DNA from: Roseinatronobacter sp. S2
GTDB lineage: Bacteria; Pseudomonadota; Alphaproteobacteria; Rhodobacterales; Rhodobacteraceae
Length of the DNA: 64,000 nt
Assembly (NCBI RefSeq): GCF_029581395.1
Contig: NZ_CP121113.1
Location: 124,001 to 188,000, forward strand
Direction of reading: 5' to 3'
Every line of letters starts with the position of its first letter. Position 1 is the stretch's first letter. The position numbers were made by a program, and so were the translations under genes. Under the pieces are notes generated by a model. It had not been told where the DNA came from. It saw nothing but the letters and a program-made list of their open reading frames with translations, and searched no databases. Shown piece by piece: positions 52,906 to 62,229 of the stretch.

Positions 52906-55900
52906 TCTTGCACAGACACCGTCCGGTGTGACAGCCACACGGCCACAGCGCCAATAAGCCAGCCCAACGCCAGCGCCAGCACCGATCCGGCCAGAAACAG
53001 CACCAATGCAGCCCCAAGCGGGGTGGATGCGACACCGGACGCAAGGCGCGCCAGCCCGCCCGGCAACGCCCCGTCCCAGAACACGGCCCCCATGGTGGCC
53101 GCAAACCACAGCACCAGCGCCACCGCCGCCAGAACAGGCACCGCCAGAACGCCACGCCCCCGCACGGGATACGCAAACGCCCGCCGCAACGACACGAACT
53201 GGCGCTGCACATCATGCCCGATGGCCAGAACCGCAGGCACCAGCAGCAGCACAATCACCATACCGAAACCAAGCCCGTAGGACAGTGTAATAACAGTGGG
53301 TTTCAGAAATTCGGCTTCTGTCGACGTTTCGAACAACAGCGGGCTAAGGCCCAGAACCGTGGTCAACGTGGTCAAAAGAACGGGGCGCAACCGGTCACAG
53401 GCCGCATCAATAATAGACGGTATCAGCCCCCTGTCGCGGGCGTATTGGTCCACAGTTGTCACCAGCACGATGGAATCGTTGATGATGATCCCGACCATGC
53501 CGATGACACCGACAATCGAAAACATCGACATGGCCATATTCCAGCTGACATGGCCGTAAATCACCCCGATCATGCCAAAGGGGATGACCGACATGACAAC
53601 CAGCGGGCGTGTCCAGCTGGAAAACACCCATGCCAGCGTCAGATAAATCAGCATCAGGCACAGGCTTAACCCGATCGCGGCATCGGACATGAATTCGCGT
53701 TCCTGTTCCGCCTGCCCCGACAGGCGTGTCGTTATGCCAAAATCGGCTTCCAGCTGGGGCAGTATCTGCGCGGTCAGCGCAAGGGACACTTCGCGTGCGC
53801 GCGCGGGGTCATCTTCGGACAGATCGCCGCTGACGGTCACCACGCGCACCCCGTTTTCACGCCGGACTGTCGAAAACCCCTGCCGTTCGCGCACAGACAC
53901 AATGTCGCCCAAGGGCACATATGCCCCCGACTCGGCGCGCATCATCATGCTGTCCAGAAAATCGGCGGCGCGCTCTGCCTCTGGCAACTCCACGCGCACG
54001 CGTCCGGTGCGGATACCATCGGGGAAGGTCGCGGCCTCGACCCCGGACAGGCGATTGCGCAGATCGCGCGACAAACCGTCGATGGTGAACCCCAGCGCCT
54101 GCCCCTGCGGGGTCAGTTCCAGCAGAAGTTCGGATTTGTCATAGGGCAGGCTGTCTTCAAGTCCTGTGATCTCGGGAAAGGGCGCAAGCGCAACGCGCAG
54201 CGCGTCCGCCGCAGCCTTCAGCGTTTCGGAATCGCCACCCGCCAGATCAACCGATAGCGAATCCCCGCCCGGCCCTGTGCCCAATGACCGGAAGGACAGT
54301 TCTTCCATACGGGGGTGCGGGCGCACTTCGTCCTGCAAGGCAGATGCGAACGCGAAGGATGTGATGGCGCGGGAATCGGCATCAACAAGTTCAATGCTGA
54401 TGGACCCCAGCAGATGCGCGTCCTTGTTTTCGGCAGCCGCAGACGGGCGGCCCGATTGCCCGCCAACCTCGACCATGACAAAGGTGGTCGGGTCGCGCCC
54501 GTCTTCTTCAATGGCATTTGCGATGACCACATCGGTCGCGCGCTGCATTTCGCGCAGCATTTCAAGCGTATCTTCACGACTGGCACCGTCATTCATGACG
54601 ATGTTGCCGGTGATCGAGCCCTGCTCGGGCGAATTAAAGAACCGAAACGGCAGATCCCCGCGCACAAGAAATGCCGCCTGCATGGCCAACAGCGCAATCA
54701 GGGCCGCAACAACCGGATAGCGGGCAAACACGACAAAACGCATAAGCGGGCGGAACCCGCGTTCGCGCACCCAGCGAAAACCGCGATTGACCTGCCGCGA
54801 TGGCCAGTCATACCAACGCTGTTTCAACCCGCTGGCAATGGCGTGATACATGTGATTGGGCAGGATCAGAAAACATTCCACCAGTGACGCGATCAGAACC
54901 GCAATCACTGTCAGCGGAATATCGGCAATCAATGTGCCAAAACGCCCGCCCACCAAGATAAGCGCCCCAAAGGCCAGAATGGTGGTCACGGTTGCGGCAA
55001 AAACCGGCTGCGCCATCCGGGTTGCGGCGTTTTCAGCGGCCTGCGCGGGGTCCTCGCCCAGTTCGCGGGCGCGGTAATCTGCATGTTCGCCCACGACAAT
55101 GGCATCATCCACCACAATCCCAAGCGTGATGATCAGCGCAAAAAGCGAGATCATGTTGAAACTTAGCCCCATCAGATACATGACCGCAATCGCGGCCAGC
55201 ATCGCCGCCGGTATGCCCGCAGACACCCAGAATGCCGTGCGCGCGTTCAAAAACAAAAACAGCAGCACGACCACCAGCCCCAGCCCCAGCAACCCGTTCT
55301 TGACCAGCAGCATGATCCGGCCTGAAATATATTCCGCCCGTGTCGAGACCAGTTCAATACGCGTGCCTTCGGGCAGATTGGCGTTCATTTGCTGGGCCAG
55401 CTGTTCGACGCGGGCCTGAATGGCGATGGCGTCGCCCTGTTCGGATCTGTGGACACGCATGGTAATCGCGGGGTTTTCCCCCACGAAAAAGCCACGGTCA
55501 CGGTCGATCATGCCTTCGCTGACGCTCGCAATGTCGCCAATGCGCAACACCGACCCGTCAGCGCGCGTGCGCAGGGCGATGCTTTCAATTTCTGTCGCAC
55601 TGCGTCGTTCCGTGCCGGTGCGCACGCGCGATGCGCCGGATGACACATCGCCTGTGGGGTCCATGCTGATTGTGGCGCGAATGGCCTGCGCGATATCGGC
55701 CATGCCAATGTCGTGTTCGATCAGGTTGCGCGCAGGCAGTTCAACCATGACTTCGGCGCTGGCCACCCCTGACACGCTGACGCGGGTAATCCCGTCATCA
55801 AACAGCCGCGCGGCAAATTCATCGGCAAAGCGGGCCAGCTGTTCCACCGCCACGGGGCCGGTCACAACCACATTCGTCACACGGTCCGACCAGCCGGACC

Positions 55901-56339
55901 GGCGCGCAACAGGGTCGTCGGCATCATCGGGCAGGTTGCTGACCGTATCGAGGGCATCTTGCACATCAGCACTGGCGCGCGCCATATCCCAGCCTGTCTC
56001 AAACTCCAGCGTGAAGCGCGCGCGCCCTTCGTTCGACTGGCTGGAAACCTGGGCCACCCCGTCCACGGCCTGCAATGTCGGGCTGACAAGCTGCACAATG
56101 GCGGCATCCACATCTTCCGCGCCCGCCCCTGACCAGCGGATGTCGATGCGAATATTGTCGACCACCACATCGGGGAAAAACTGCGCGCGCATTTGCGGAA
56201 TGGCCGCCAGCCCCGACACAAGCATGACCACCAGCAACAGGTTCGCAGCCGTTCTGTGGCGGGTGAAATAGCGGAATATGCCCAGCGCCCGAACCGCAAG
56301 CCGGTCCTTTGCCGCGCGCAATACGGTCTGGTCGGTCAT
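52881..56339 (-). CDS. RND efflux permease, with extra C-terminal membrane segment
   Basis: 1152 residues. RND signatures are GAGAEDVDAAIVQLVSPTLQ, the Asp pair in LGIVVDDAIVVGEHADYRAR, and second-half GVIGMVGIIINDSIVLVTTV. After the normal last helix about 100 residues follow with three further hydrophobic stretches (ending VWLSHRTVSVQDHG), not present in AcrB. It starts 3 bp after the adaptor stop. It belongs to the branch near uncharacterised efflux pumps with long first loops. Substrate unknown. Confidence 0.9.
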   Translation of the reverse strand: MTDQTVLRAAKDRLAVRALGIFRYFTRHRTAANLLLVVMLVSGLAAIPQMRAQFFPDVVVDNIRIDIRWSGAGAEDVDAAIVQLVSPTLQAVDGVAQVSSQSNEGRARFTLEFETGWDMARASADVQDALDTVSNLPDDADDPVARRSGWSDRVTNVVVTGPVAVEQLARFADEFAARLFDDGITRVSVSGVASAEVMVELPARNLIEHDIGMADIAQAIRATISMDPTGDVSSGASRVRTGTERRSATEIESIALRTRADGSVLRIGDIASVSEGMIDRDRGFFVGENPAITMRVHRSEQGDAIAIQARVEQLAQQMNANLPEGTRIELVSTRAEYISGRIMLLVKNGLLGLGLVVVLLFLFLNARTAFWVSAGIPAAMLAAIAVMYLMGLSFNMISLFALIITLGIVVDDAIVVGEHADYRARELGEDPAQAAENAATRMAQPVFAATVTTILAFGALILVGGRFGTLIADIPLTVIAVLIASLVECFLILPNHMYHAIASGLKQRWYDWPSRQVNRGFRWVRERGFRPLMRFVVFARYPVVAALIALLAMQAAFLVRGDLPFRFFNSPEQGSITGNIVMNDGASREDTLEMLREMQRATDVVIANAIEEDGRDPTTFVMVEVGGQSGRPSAAAENKDAHLLGSISIELVDADSRAITSFAFASALQDEVRPHPRMEELSFRSLGTGPGGDSLSVDLAGGDSETLKAAADALRVALAPFPEITGLEDSLPYDKSELLLELTPQGQALGFTIDGLSRDLRNRLSGVEAATFPDGIRTGRVRVELPEAERAADFLDSMMMRAESGAYVPLGDIVSVRERQGFSTVRRENGVRVVTVSGDLSEDDPARAREVSLALTAQILPQLEADFGITTRLSGQAEQEREFMSDAAIGLSLCLMLIYLTLAWVFSSWTRPLVVMSVIPFGMIGVIYGHVSWNMAMSMFSIVGVIGMVGIIINDSIVLVTTVDQYARDRGLIPSIIDAACDRLRPVLLTTLTTVLGLSPLLFETSTEAEFLKPTVITLSYGLGFGMVIVLLLVPAVLAIGHDVQRQFVSLRRAFAYPVRGRGVLAVPVLAAVALVLWFAATMGAVFWDGALPGGLARLASGVASTPLGAALVLFLAGSVLALALGWLIGAVAVWLSHRTVSVQDHGASEQP

Positions 56340-56341
56340 GT

Positions 56342-57850
56342 TCAGCCCCCGCCCATCGGGCCACCGCGACCACGACCACCGCCCGTGTCACCGCCACCAC
56401 CATTCTCAATACGTTCAATCATCTGCGCAGGCACCTGATCTTCGGACAGTTGCGCAATCATGCGCGCGCGCACCTGTTCGGGCATGCCGGTGTTTTCTTC
56501 GACCTGCGCGATCAGTTGCGCGCGGCGGCCGGCATCCAGTGTCACCATTTCAGCAGCCTGTTCGGCGGGCGTTCCATCGGCGTTTTCGCGCAATGGCCGC
56601 ACCTGAATACCGCTGCCCAGATTGGGCGTGACTTCGCGCACGATTTCAAATCCGGCAAGTCCTTCGGCATTGATAATCACATCATCGCCTTGCCTGCGCA
56701 GCACATTGACGGGTGCTGCGCGCAGGCGGTTGTCATCACTGATAACCAGCACTTCACCGCGCGCGGTCACCGCCGTGGCAGGCACCACCGCCACATTCTG
56801 CAAGGCCGGTTCCTGAAGGCGCACAGTCACAAAATCGCCGGGTCTGAACCCGCGCGGGGCGTTCAGTTCCACAAACAGTCGCCGCCCGCTTTGGCCCTGC
56901 TCGACCGTGGCAGAGGCCCGCAACACCCGCCCCGGCGACGTAATTTCAAACCCTGCCACGTCCAGCACGATATCCGCCCCCGTATCGCGAAGCGCGCCAC
57001 CATCATCCAGCAGGCGCAAATATTGGGCCGTGGACAGGCGGACCGACACTTCCAGTGCGGCGGGGTCGATGATGCGCGCCAACTGCTCGCTGGTGTTCAC
57101 AATGCGGCCTTCGACGATGTTCACATCGGTCAGCGTTCCGGTGAAACTGGCATGGACGCGTGTGTCATCCAGCCTGCGCTGCGCCTCGTCTACCGATATT
57201 TGCTGACGCTCCAGCGCGGTGCGTGCCTGATCGACACGCGCATCCGCTTGCGCCTGCGCCTGTCTGCGCCCGACAACGGCCTGACGCGCCGATGACAGCG
57301 CAAGTTCCGCTTCTTCCAGTGCAGCTTCGGTGGACACGCCCCGTTCGGCCAGCCCCTGCCTGCGCGTCAGCGCGCGTTCGCGCAGGTCAAACTGCGCCTG
57401 TGCGGCGTCCACATCTTCGGCGGCCAGTTCCAGCGCGCGTTCAGCGTCGCGCAATTCAGCGCCCGCGCGCGTCAGGTCCGATTGCGCCAGTGCCAGTGCA
57501 GATTCCGCATCTGCGGGGTCGATGCGGAACAAAAGCTGCCCTTGCGCAACTTCGGCGCCATCTTCAAACCCCTGCGCCACTTCCATCACGCGCCCCCCCA
57601 AAGGGGCGCGCAGTTCCAGTTCGCGTTGGGTGCGCACTTCGCCAAAGGCCGACAATATTGGTGAAATTTCCGCCGGTGTCACCGTGACTGCACGCACTGT
57701 GAACACGCGTTCGCGCCCTGCGGCGGGCCTGCCCGTGGCCTCGTTGCGGTCTTGCATGGCAGTGACAAGCGTGTATCCGGCATAACCCAATGCACCCACG
57801 GACACTGACGCCAGCAACAGCGCAACAAGGCTTCGGGTCAGAAAACGCAT
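56342..57850 (-). CDS. RND efflux periplasmic adaptor, long coiled coil
   Basis: 502 residues: a membrane anchor (about 5-30), lipoyl-like halves (about 70-105 and 235-265), a long coiled-coil hairpin between (about 110-230, rich in QAQADARVDQARTALERQ), a barrel domain, and a C-terminal acidic helix. It ends in a Gly/Arg-rich tail (GGGDTGGGRGRGGPMGGG). The start at 57850 has GGAGAGATC upstream. It is the first gene of the second RND operon. The Gly-rich end and extra helix are unusual for the family. Confidence 0.86.
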   Translation of the reverse strand: MRFLTRSLVALLLASVSVGALGYAGYTLVTAMQDRNEATGRPAAGRERVFTVRAVTVTPAEISPILSAFGEVRTQRELELRAPLGGRVMEVAQGFEDGAEVAQGQLLFRIDPADAESALALAQSDLTRAGAELRDAERALELAAEDVDAAQAQFDLRERALTRRQGLAERGVSTEAALEEAELALSSARQAVVGRRQAQAQADARVDQARTALERQQISVDEAQRRLDDTRVHASFTGTLTDVNIVEGRIVNTSEQLARIIDPAALEVSVRLSTAQYLRLLDDGGALRDTGADIVLDVAGFEITSPGRVLRASATVEQGQSGRRLFVELNAPRGFRPGDFVTVRLQEPALQNVAVVPATAVTARGEVLVISDDNRLRAAPVNVLRRQGDDVIINAEGLAGFEIVREVTPNLGSGIQVRPLRENADGTPAEQAAEMVTLDAGRRAQLIAQVEENTGMPEQVRARMIAQLSEDQVPAQMIERIENGGGGDTGGGRGRGGPMGGG

Positions 57851-57936
57851 GATCTCTCCGGTCAGGATTATGGCGCGCGCACAGATATTACGCCGCAAAC
57901 GCAGCTTTGGTTCACCCCCCTATAGCGTGGAATTAT

Positions 57937-58479
57937 TTATTTCCGTCGCAGATGTTCATCCAGACGGGGAAAAATCTCGACAAAGTTACAAGGACGGTGC
58001 CGATAGTCGAACTGATAGGCCAGAATTTCATCCCATGCATCACGGCACGCACCGGGTGATCCGGGCAGTGCAAACAGATATGTGCCCTGCGCAACCCCCG
58101 CACAGGCGCGCGACTGGATGGCCGATGTGCCGATCTTTTGCATGGAAACAATCGTGAAAATGGTCCCGAACGCGTCGATTTCCTTTTCATAGACATCGCG
58201 GTGGGCCTCGACCGTGACATCGCGTCCGGTCAGGCCGGTGCCGCCGGTTGTCAGTATGGCATCAATTTCAGGGTTCGCGCACCAGTCGCGCAACCGTGCT
58301 GCAATATCGCTGCGTTCGTCGCGCAAAATGTCGCGCGCGGCAAGAATATGCCCCGCAGTTTCTATGCGTTGGGCCAGCGTGTCGCCGGATTTATCCGATG
58401 CGGCATCACGCGTGTCAGACACCGTCAGCACGGCAAAACGCACAGGAACAAAGGGGGTATCGTCATCAAGGCGTGTCAT
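57937..58479 (-). CDS. moaB: Molybdenum cofactor biosynthesis protein MoaB
   Basis: 180 residues of the MoaB/MogA fold: FAVLTVSDTRDAASDKSGD, ILTTGGTGLTGRDVT with the catalytic Asp, and ALPGSPGACRDAWDEI. It adenylylates molybdopterin before molybdenum insertion. The start at 58479 overlaps the uracil-DNA glycosylase stop as ATGA and has AAGGGATACGAC upstream. It relates to the molybdenum enzyme at 28-30 kb in function only. Confidence 0.93.
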   Translation of the reverse strand: MTRLDDDTPFVPVRFAVLTVSDTRDAASDKSGDTLAQRIETAGHILAARDILRDERSDIAARLRDWCANPEIDAILTTGGTGLTGRDVTVEAHRDVYEKEIDAFGTIFTIVSMQKIGTSAIQSRACAGVAQGTYLFALPGSPGACRDAWDEILAYQFDYRHRPCNFVEIFPRLDEHLRRK

Positions 58480-59285
58480 GTCGTATCCCTTAATCTGGCT
58501 TGCAGCGACAACAGGTCCGCCCATGCATGGCGTTTCATCGGCGGGTTGCGCAACAGATATGCCGGATGCAGCATCGGCAGGCAGGGACGGCCCATGACAT
58601 CGCGCCATTGCCCGCGCAAACGTGTGATTCCTTCGGATGTTTCCAGCAATGTGCCCGCCGATATACGCCCCATCAGGATAAGGATGTCAGGGTCAATCAG
58701 TTCAATATGACGCTGCACAAACGGGCGCATCATGGCGCGTTCGTCACTGGACGGGTCACGGTTTTGCGGGGGCCGCCATGGCAGGATATTGGTGATATAC
58801 AGCGCCTTGGACGGGTCGGGGTTGTCGCGCCCCATGCTGATGGCGGCAAACATGCGGTCCAGAAGCTGGCCTGCCTCGCCCACGAAGGGCCTGCCCTGGC
58901 GGTCCTCCTCGCGGCCCGGGGCCTCGCCCACGATCATGACGCGGGCATTGGGCTGGCCGTCGGCAAAGACCAGATTGCGCGCGCCCAGTTTCAGTTCGCA
59001 ATGATCATACGCGGCCAGTGCGGCCTGAAGCGCTGCCAGATCCCCCGCTGATTCGGCGGCGTGACGTGCCAGTGCGACAGGGTCTGCCGCCGGTGCAACG
59101 CCTGTCCCCGCGGGGACAGCAACCGACGCTTGCGCCGGTGCCTGCGCCGTTTCACGCTTGTCAGGCAGGTCATAGCGGCTGACAGGCGCATCACCAATCG
59201 CTTCATCCACGCCCATATCAAGCTGCCACTCAAGGGCGGCGCGCGCGATATGCCAGTCTGTTTCCCAAGGTGCCATCATCGTCAT
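58476..59285 (-). CDS. Uracil-DNA glycosylase, family 4-like, lacking most cluster cysteines
   Basis: 269 residues. A variable N-terminal extension of about 85 residues is followed by the family 4 core: GEAPGREEDRQGRPFVGEAG (120-139), ITNILPWRPPQNR and the C-terminal MLHPAYLLR. It removes uracil from DNA. Of the four cysteines that hold the 4Fe-4S cluster in Thermus family 4 enzymes, only Cys96 is seen. The others correspond to Lys99, Trp170 and Met186. This looks typical of alphaproteobacterial members. ATG 59285 is chosen over a TTG at 59291. It is coupled to moaB. Confidence 0.85.
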   Translation of the reverse strand: MTMMAPWETDWHIARAALEWQLDMGVDEAIGDAPVSRYDLPDKRETAQAPAQASVAVPAGTGVAPAADPVALARHAAESAGDLAALQAALAAYDHCELKLGARNLVFADGQPNARVMIVGEAPGREEDRQGRPFVGEAGQLLDRMFAAISMGRDNPDPSKALYITNILPWRPPQNRDPSSDERAMMRPFVQRHIELIDPDILILMGRISAGTLLETSEGITRLRGQWRDVMGRPCLPMLHPAYLLRNPPMKRHAWADLLSLQARLRDTT

Positions 59286-59386
59286 ACCCAAACATATGCC
59301 GGAGCGCGCCCTGCGCGTAAAGCGGCCTTGTCGTTATGGCGCACGGTTTCTATAACGGTGCAACTGTCGGCTTCAGAAGGTGCGAA

Positions 59387-60355
59387 ATGACATTCACGCA
59401 AAACCACCTGCTGGGGATAGAGCCGCTGCGGCCCGAAGAAATCACCGCAATTCTTGATCTGGCCGAAGACTATGTCGCGCTGAACCGCTCTGCCGAGAAG
59501 CACGCGACGGTGCTGGCGGGCATGACCCAGATCAACATGTTTTTCGAAGCATCCACCCGCACACAGGCCAGTTTTGAACTGGCTGGCAAACGGCTGGGCG
59601 CAGATGTCATGAATATGGCAATGGCGCATTCCAGCCTGAAGAAAGGCGAGACACTGATTGACACGGCGCTGACCCTGAACGCCATGCACCCCGATTTGCT
59701 GGTGGTGCGCCATGGCAGTTCCGGCGCGGTCAACCTGCTGGCCGAAAAGGTGAATTGCGCAGTGCTGAATGCAGGCGACGGCAAGCACGAACACCCCACG
59801 CAGGCGCTGCTGGATGCCCTGACCATAAGGCGCGCCAAGGGACGGCTGCACCGGCTGACGGTGGCCATTTGCGGCGATATTGCCCATAGCCGCGTCGCGC
59901 GGTCAAACCTGCTGCTTCTGGGCAAGACGGAAAGCCGCGTGCGGCTGGTCGGCCCGCCGACCTTGATGCCCGCACAAGTGGCCGAATTCGGGGTCGAGGT
60001 GTTTGACGACATGCGCGCAGGGCTGGAAGGGGCAGATGTCGTGATGATGCTGCGCCTGCAACGCGAACGCATGGACGGGGGGTTTGTGCCGTCCGAACGC
60101 GAATATTTCCACCGCTACGGGCTGGACGCCGAAAAGCTGGCCTATGCAAAGGAAGATGCCATTGTCATGCATCCCGGCCCGATGAACAGGGGTGTGGAAA
60201 TTGACGGGGCCATTGCCGATGACATCAACCGGTCAGTCATTCAGGAACAAGTGGAAATGGGGGTCGCGGTGCGCATGGCAGCAATGGACCTGCTTGCGGG
60301 CAATCTGCGCCGCAAGCGCGAAAGCGAACGGCTAAGGACGGTCGATCATGGGTGA
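59387..60355 (+). CDS. pyrB: Aspartate carbamoyltransferase catalytic subunit
   Basis: 322 residues. The carbamoyl phosphate site is [13 protein letters not shown] (Ser56-Thr59) with Lys in SSLKKGET, then [26 protein letters not shown], and the aspartate loop LRLQRERM and HPGPMNRG. It carries out the second step of pyrimidine synthesis. The start at 59387 has AGAAGGTGCGAA upstream. It is divergent from the glycosylase gene and heads pyrB-PH protein-pyrX. No pyrI regulatory chain is present. Confidence 0.96.
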   Translation: MTFTQNHLLGIEPLRPEEITAILDLAEDYVALNRSAEKHATVLAGMTQINMFFEASTRTQASFELAGKRLGADVMNMAMAHSSLKKGETLIDTALTLNAMHPDLLVVRHGSSGAVNLLAEKVNCAVLNAGDGKHEHPTQALLDALTIRRAKGRLHRLTVAICGDIAHSRVARSNLLLLGKTESRVRLVGPPTLMPAQVAEFGVEVFDDMRAGLEGADVVMMLRLQRERMDGGFVPSEREYFHRYGLDAEKLAYAKEDAIVMHPGPMNRGVEIDGAIADDINRSVIQEQVEMGVAVRMAAMDLLAGNLRRKRESERLRTVDHG

Positions 60356-60818
60356 GCAGATCCGCGAGAGCACACTGGGCGAGACGGTTTTTGAGCCGGA
60401 GCCGGGCGAGAAGAAACTGCACGACATCCGGTCCGACAAGGCCACCTATTGGCGCGATCATGGTGTGATGGCGGTGTTGGGCATGGGTGTGGTGGGCATG
60501 GTGCTGGCCTTCATCGGCTCTGATCATGTGGCCATCGGGTCTTTGGGCGCGGTTCTGGCGCTGGTTGTGCGGGGTATATGGCTTTATTCCGAACAGATGA
60601 AATTCAACTGGGTTCTGACGAATATGCGCCTGATCGGCCCCGGCGGTCGGCAGGTCTACCTGCTGGAACTGGAAAAGGTGCGCCGCCTGTTCGGCGACAT
60701 CCAGATCATTACCAAGACCGGTGACAAGCACCTGATCAAACATGTGGCAGGTGCCGATGCGATCATGACCCGGATTGAAGCCGCACGCGACACGCGCGCC
60801 AGGCGCAAGGGGGCATGA
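60348..60818 (+). CDS. PH-domain (bPH2-like) membrane protein
   Basis: 156 residues with two adjacent hydrophobic helices (about 41-60 and 62-80). These are followed by a PH-like beta domain (about 88-150: [45 protein letters not shown]). The start overlaps the pyrB end by 8 bp, so it is translated with it. Such proteins sit on the inner membrane; function is unknown. A pyrimidine role is not implied by the fold. Confidence 0.75.
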   Translation: MGEQIRESTLGETVFEPEPGEKKLHDIRSDKATYWRDHGVMAVLGMGVVGMVLAFIGSDHVAIGSLGAVLALVVRGIWLYSEQMKFNWVLTNMRLIGPGGRQVYLLELEKVRRLFGDIQIITKTGDKHLIKHVAGADAIMTRIEAARDTRARRKGA

Positions 60819-60865
60819 TGGCCATCAGACCTTTTCTTTCGGGCAAGGCTCTTTCAGGCAAGGCG

Positions 60866-60928
60866 GGGGGGCCGTCTGCCCCCCACGGGCCTGCGGCCCG
60901 TCCCCCCCGAGAGTATTTTCGGCAAGAT
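60866..60928 (+). terminator. Tandem G/C hairpins plus conserved AGTATTTTCGGC motif
   Basis: Stem one is GGGGGGC/GCCCCCC (loop 5) at 60866-60884 and stem two is ACGGGC/GCCCGT at 60885-60901. CCCCCGAGAGTATTTTCGGC followed by AAGATG comes next at 60905. The same tail motif occurs at 47255 on the minus strand. It stands between the PH-domain gene and pyrX and may partly end transcription there, leaving pyrX with a promoter or run-through. Confidence 0.6.
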
Positions 60929-60951
60929 GATGCACAGGGAAGACTGGCCAG

Positions 60952-62226
60952 ATGATGACATGGTTTCACAATGCCCGCCTGATCGACCCTGAAGCGGGGC
61001 AGGAACGCACTGGCACATTGCTGGTGCGTGACGGGATGATCGCGGAAATTGACGGCCCCTGCCCGGAGGGCGCGGAACAGATTGACTGCAAGGGCAAATG
61101 CCTTGCCCCCGGCATTGTCGATATGGGCGTTCAGGTGGGCGAGCCGGGCGCGCAGCATAAAGAAAGCCTGCGCACAGCCGGGCTGGCCGCAGCCAAAGGG
61201 GGCGTGACCACGATTGTCATGCGCCCCGATACCGACCCTGCGATTGATACGCCCGAAGTGCTGGAATATGTCACCCGCCGCGCCACCGCGCGCACCCCCG
61301 TCAACATACGGGCCATGGCAACCCTGACACGCGGGCGTGCAGGGCGCGAGATGTCGGAAATCGGGTTCTTGATGGATGCGGGCGCTGTGGCCTTTAGCGA
61401 TGGTGGCAATGTCACGGCCGATACAAAGATCCTTGCGCGCTGCATGAGCTATGCCAAGGGGCTGGGGGCGCTGATCGTGGGCCACCCGCAGGATCAGGGG
61501 CTGTCGCGCGGGGCCTGCGCGACCAGTGGCAAATTCGCATCATTGCGCGGTCTGCCCGCTGTGTCGCCCATGGCCGAGCGTATGGGCTTCGACCGCGACA
61601 TGGGACTGGTTGAAATGACAGGCGTGCGCTATCACGCCGATCAGGTGACATGCGCGCGCACCCTGCCCGCGCTGGAACGTGCGAAAGCCAACGGGCTGGA
61701 TGTGACGGCGGGCATTTCCATCCACCACCTGACCCTGAATGAACTGGATGTGGGCGATTACCGGACGTTCTTCAAGTTCACACCGCCCCTGCGCCACGAA
61801 GATGACCGCCGCGCCATGGTCGGGGGGGTGGCATCCGGGCTGATCGACATCATCTGTTCCATGCACACCCCGCAGGATGAGGAGTCAAAGCGCCTGCCCT
61901 TTGAAGAAGCGGCAGCCGGCGCGGTCGGGCTGGAGACGATGCTGCCTGCGGCAATGCGGCTGTATCATTCCGAGGGCGTGCCCCTGCCGCAGATCTGGCG
62001 CGCGATGTCCCTGAACCCGGCGCGGCGGCTGGGTCTGCCGGGCGGGCGACTGTCTGTTGGCGCGCCGGGTGATCTGGTGCTGTTTGACCCTGACGCCCCC
62101 TTCGTGCTGGACCGCTTCACGCTGCAATCGAAATCCAAGAACACCCCCTTTGACGGTGCCCGCATGGAAGGGCGCGTGCTGGCGACATATGTTGGCGGTG
62201 TCTGTGTTCACAGGCAGAAAGGCTGA
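60952..62226 (+). CDS. pyrX: Dihydroorotase-like protein, probably inactive (PyrC'/PyrX type)
   Basis: 424 residues with the amidohydrolase fold of class I dihydroorotase. The metal motif of active enzymes, D-x-H-x-H-x-R-E-P-G, reads DMGVQVGEPG at 57-66, so His59, His61 and Arg63 are Gly, Gln and Gly. The C-terminal catalytic D-H-A-P-H reads MHTPQ. It should therefore not bind zinc or hydrolyse dihydroorotate. Inactive PyrC' proteins are known to be structural partners of PyrB in Pseudomonas. The location in the pyrB cluster supports that here. An active PyrC must be elsewhere. Confidence 0.85.
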   Translation: MMTWFHNARLIDPEAGQERTGTLLVRDGMIAEIDGPCPEGAEQIDCKGKCLAPGIVDMGVQVGEPGAQHKESLRTAGLAAAKGGVTTIVMRPDTDPAIDTPEVLEYVTRRATARTPVNIRAMATLTRGRAGREMSEIGFLMDAGAVAFSDGGNVTADTKILARCMSYAKGLGALIVGHPQDQGLSRGACATSGKFASLRGLPAVSPMAERMGFDRDMGLVEMTGVRYHADQVTCARTLPALERAKANGLDVTAGISIHHLTLNELDVGDYRTFFKFTPPLRHEDDRRAMVGGVASGLIDIICSMHTPQDEESKRLPFEEAAAGAVGLETMLPAAMRLYHSEGVPLPQIWRAMSLNPARRLGLPGGRLSVGAPGDLVLFDPDAPFVLDRFTLQSKSKNTPFDGARMEGRVLATYVGGVCVHRQKG

Positions 62227-62229
62227 ATC

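Noticed and set aside
60952..62226. Active dihydroorotase
   Set aside because: The zinc-binding histidines and the catalytic Asp motif are replaced, so only the fold is supported.
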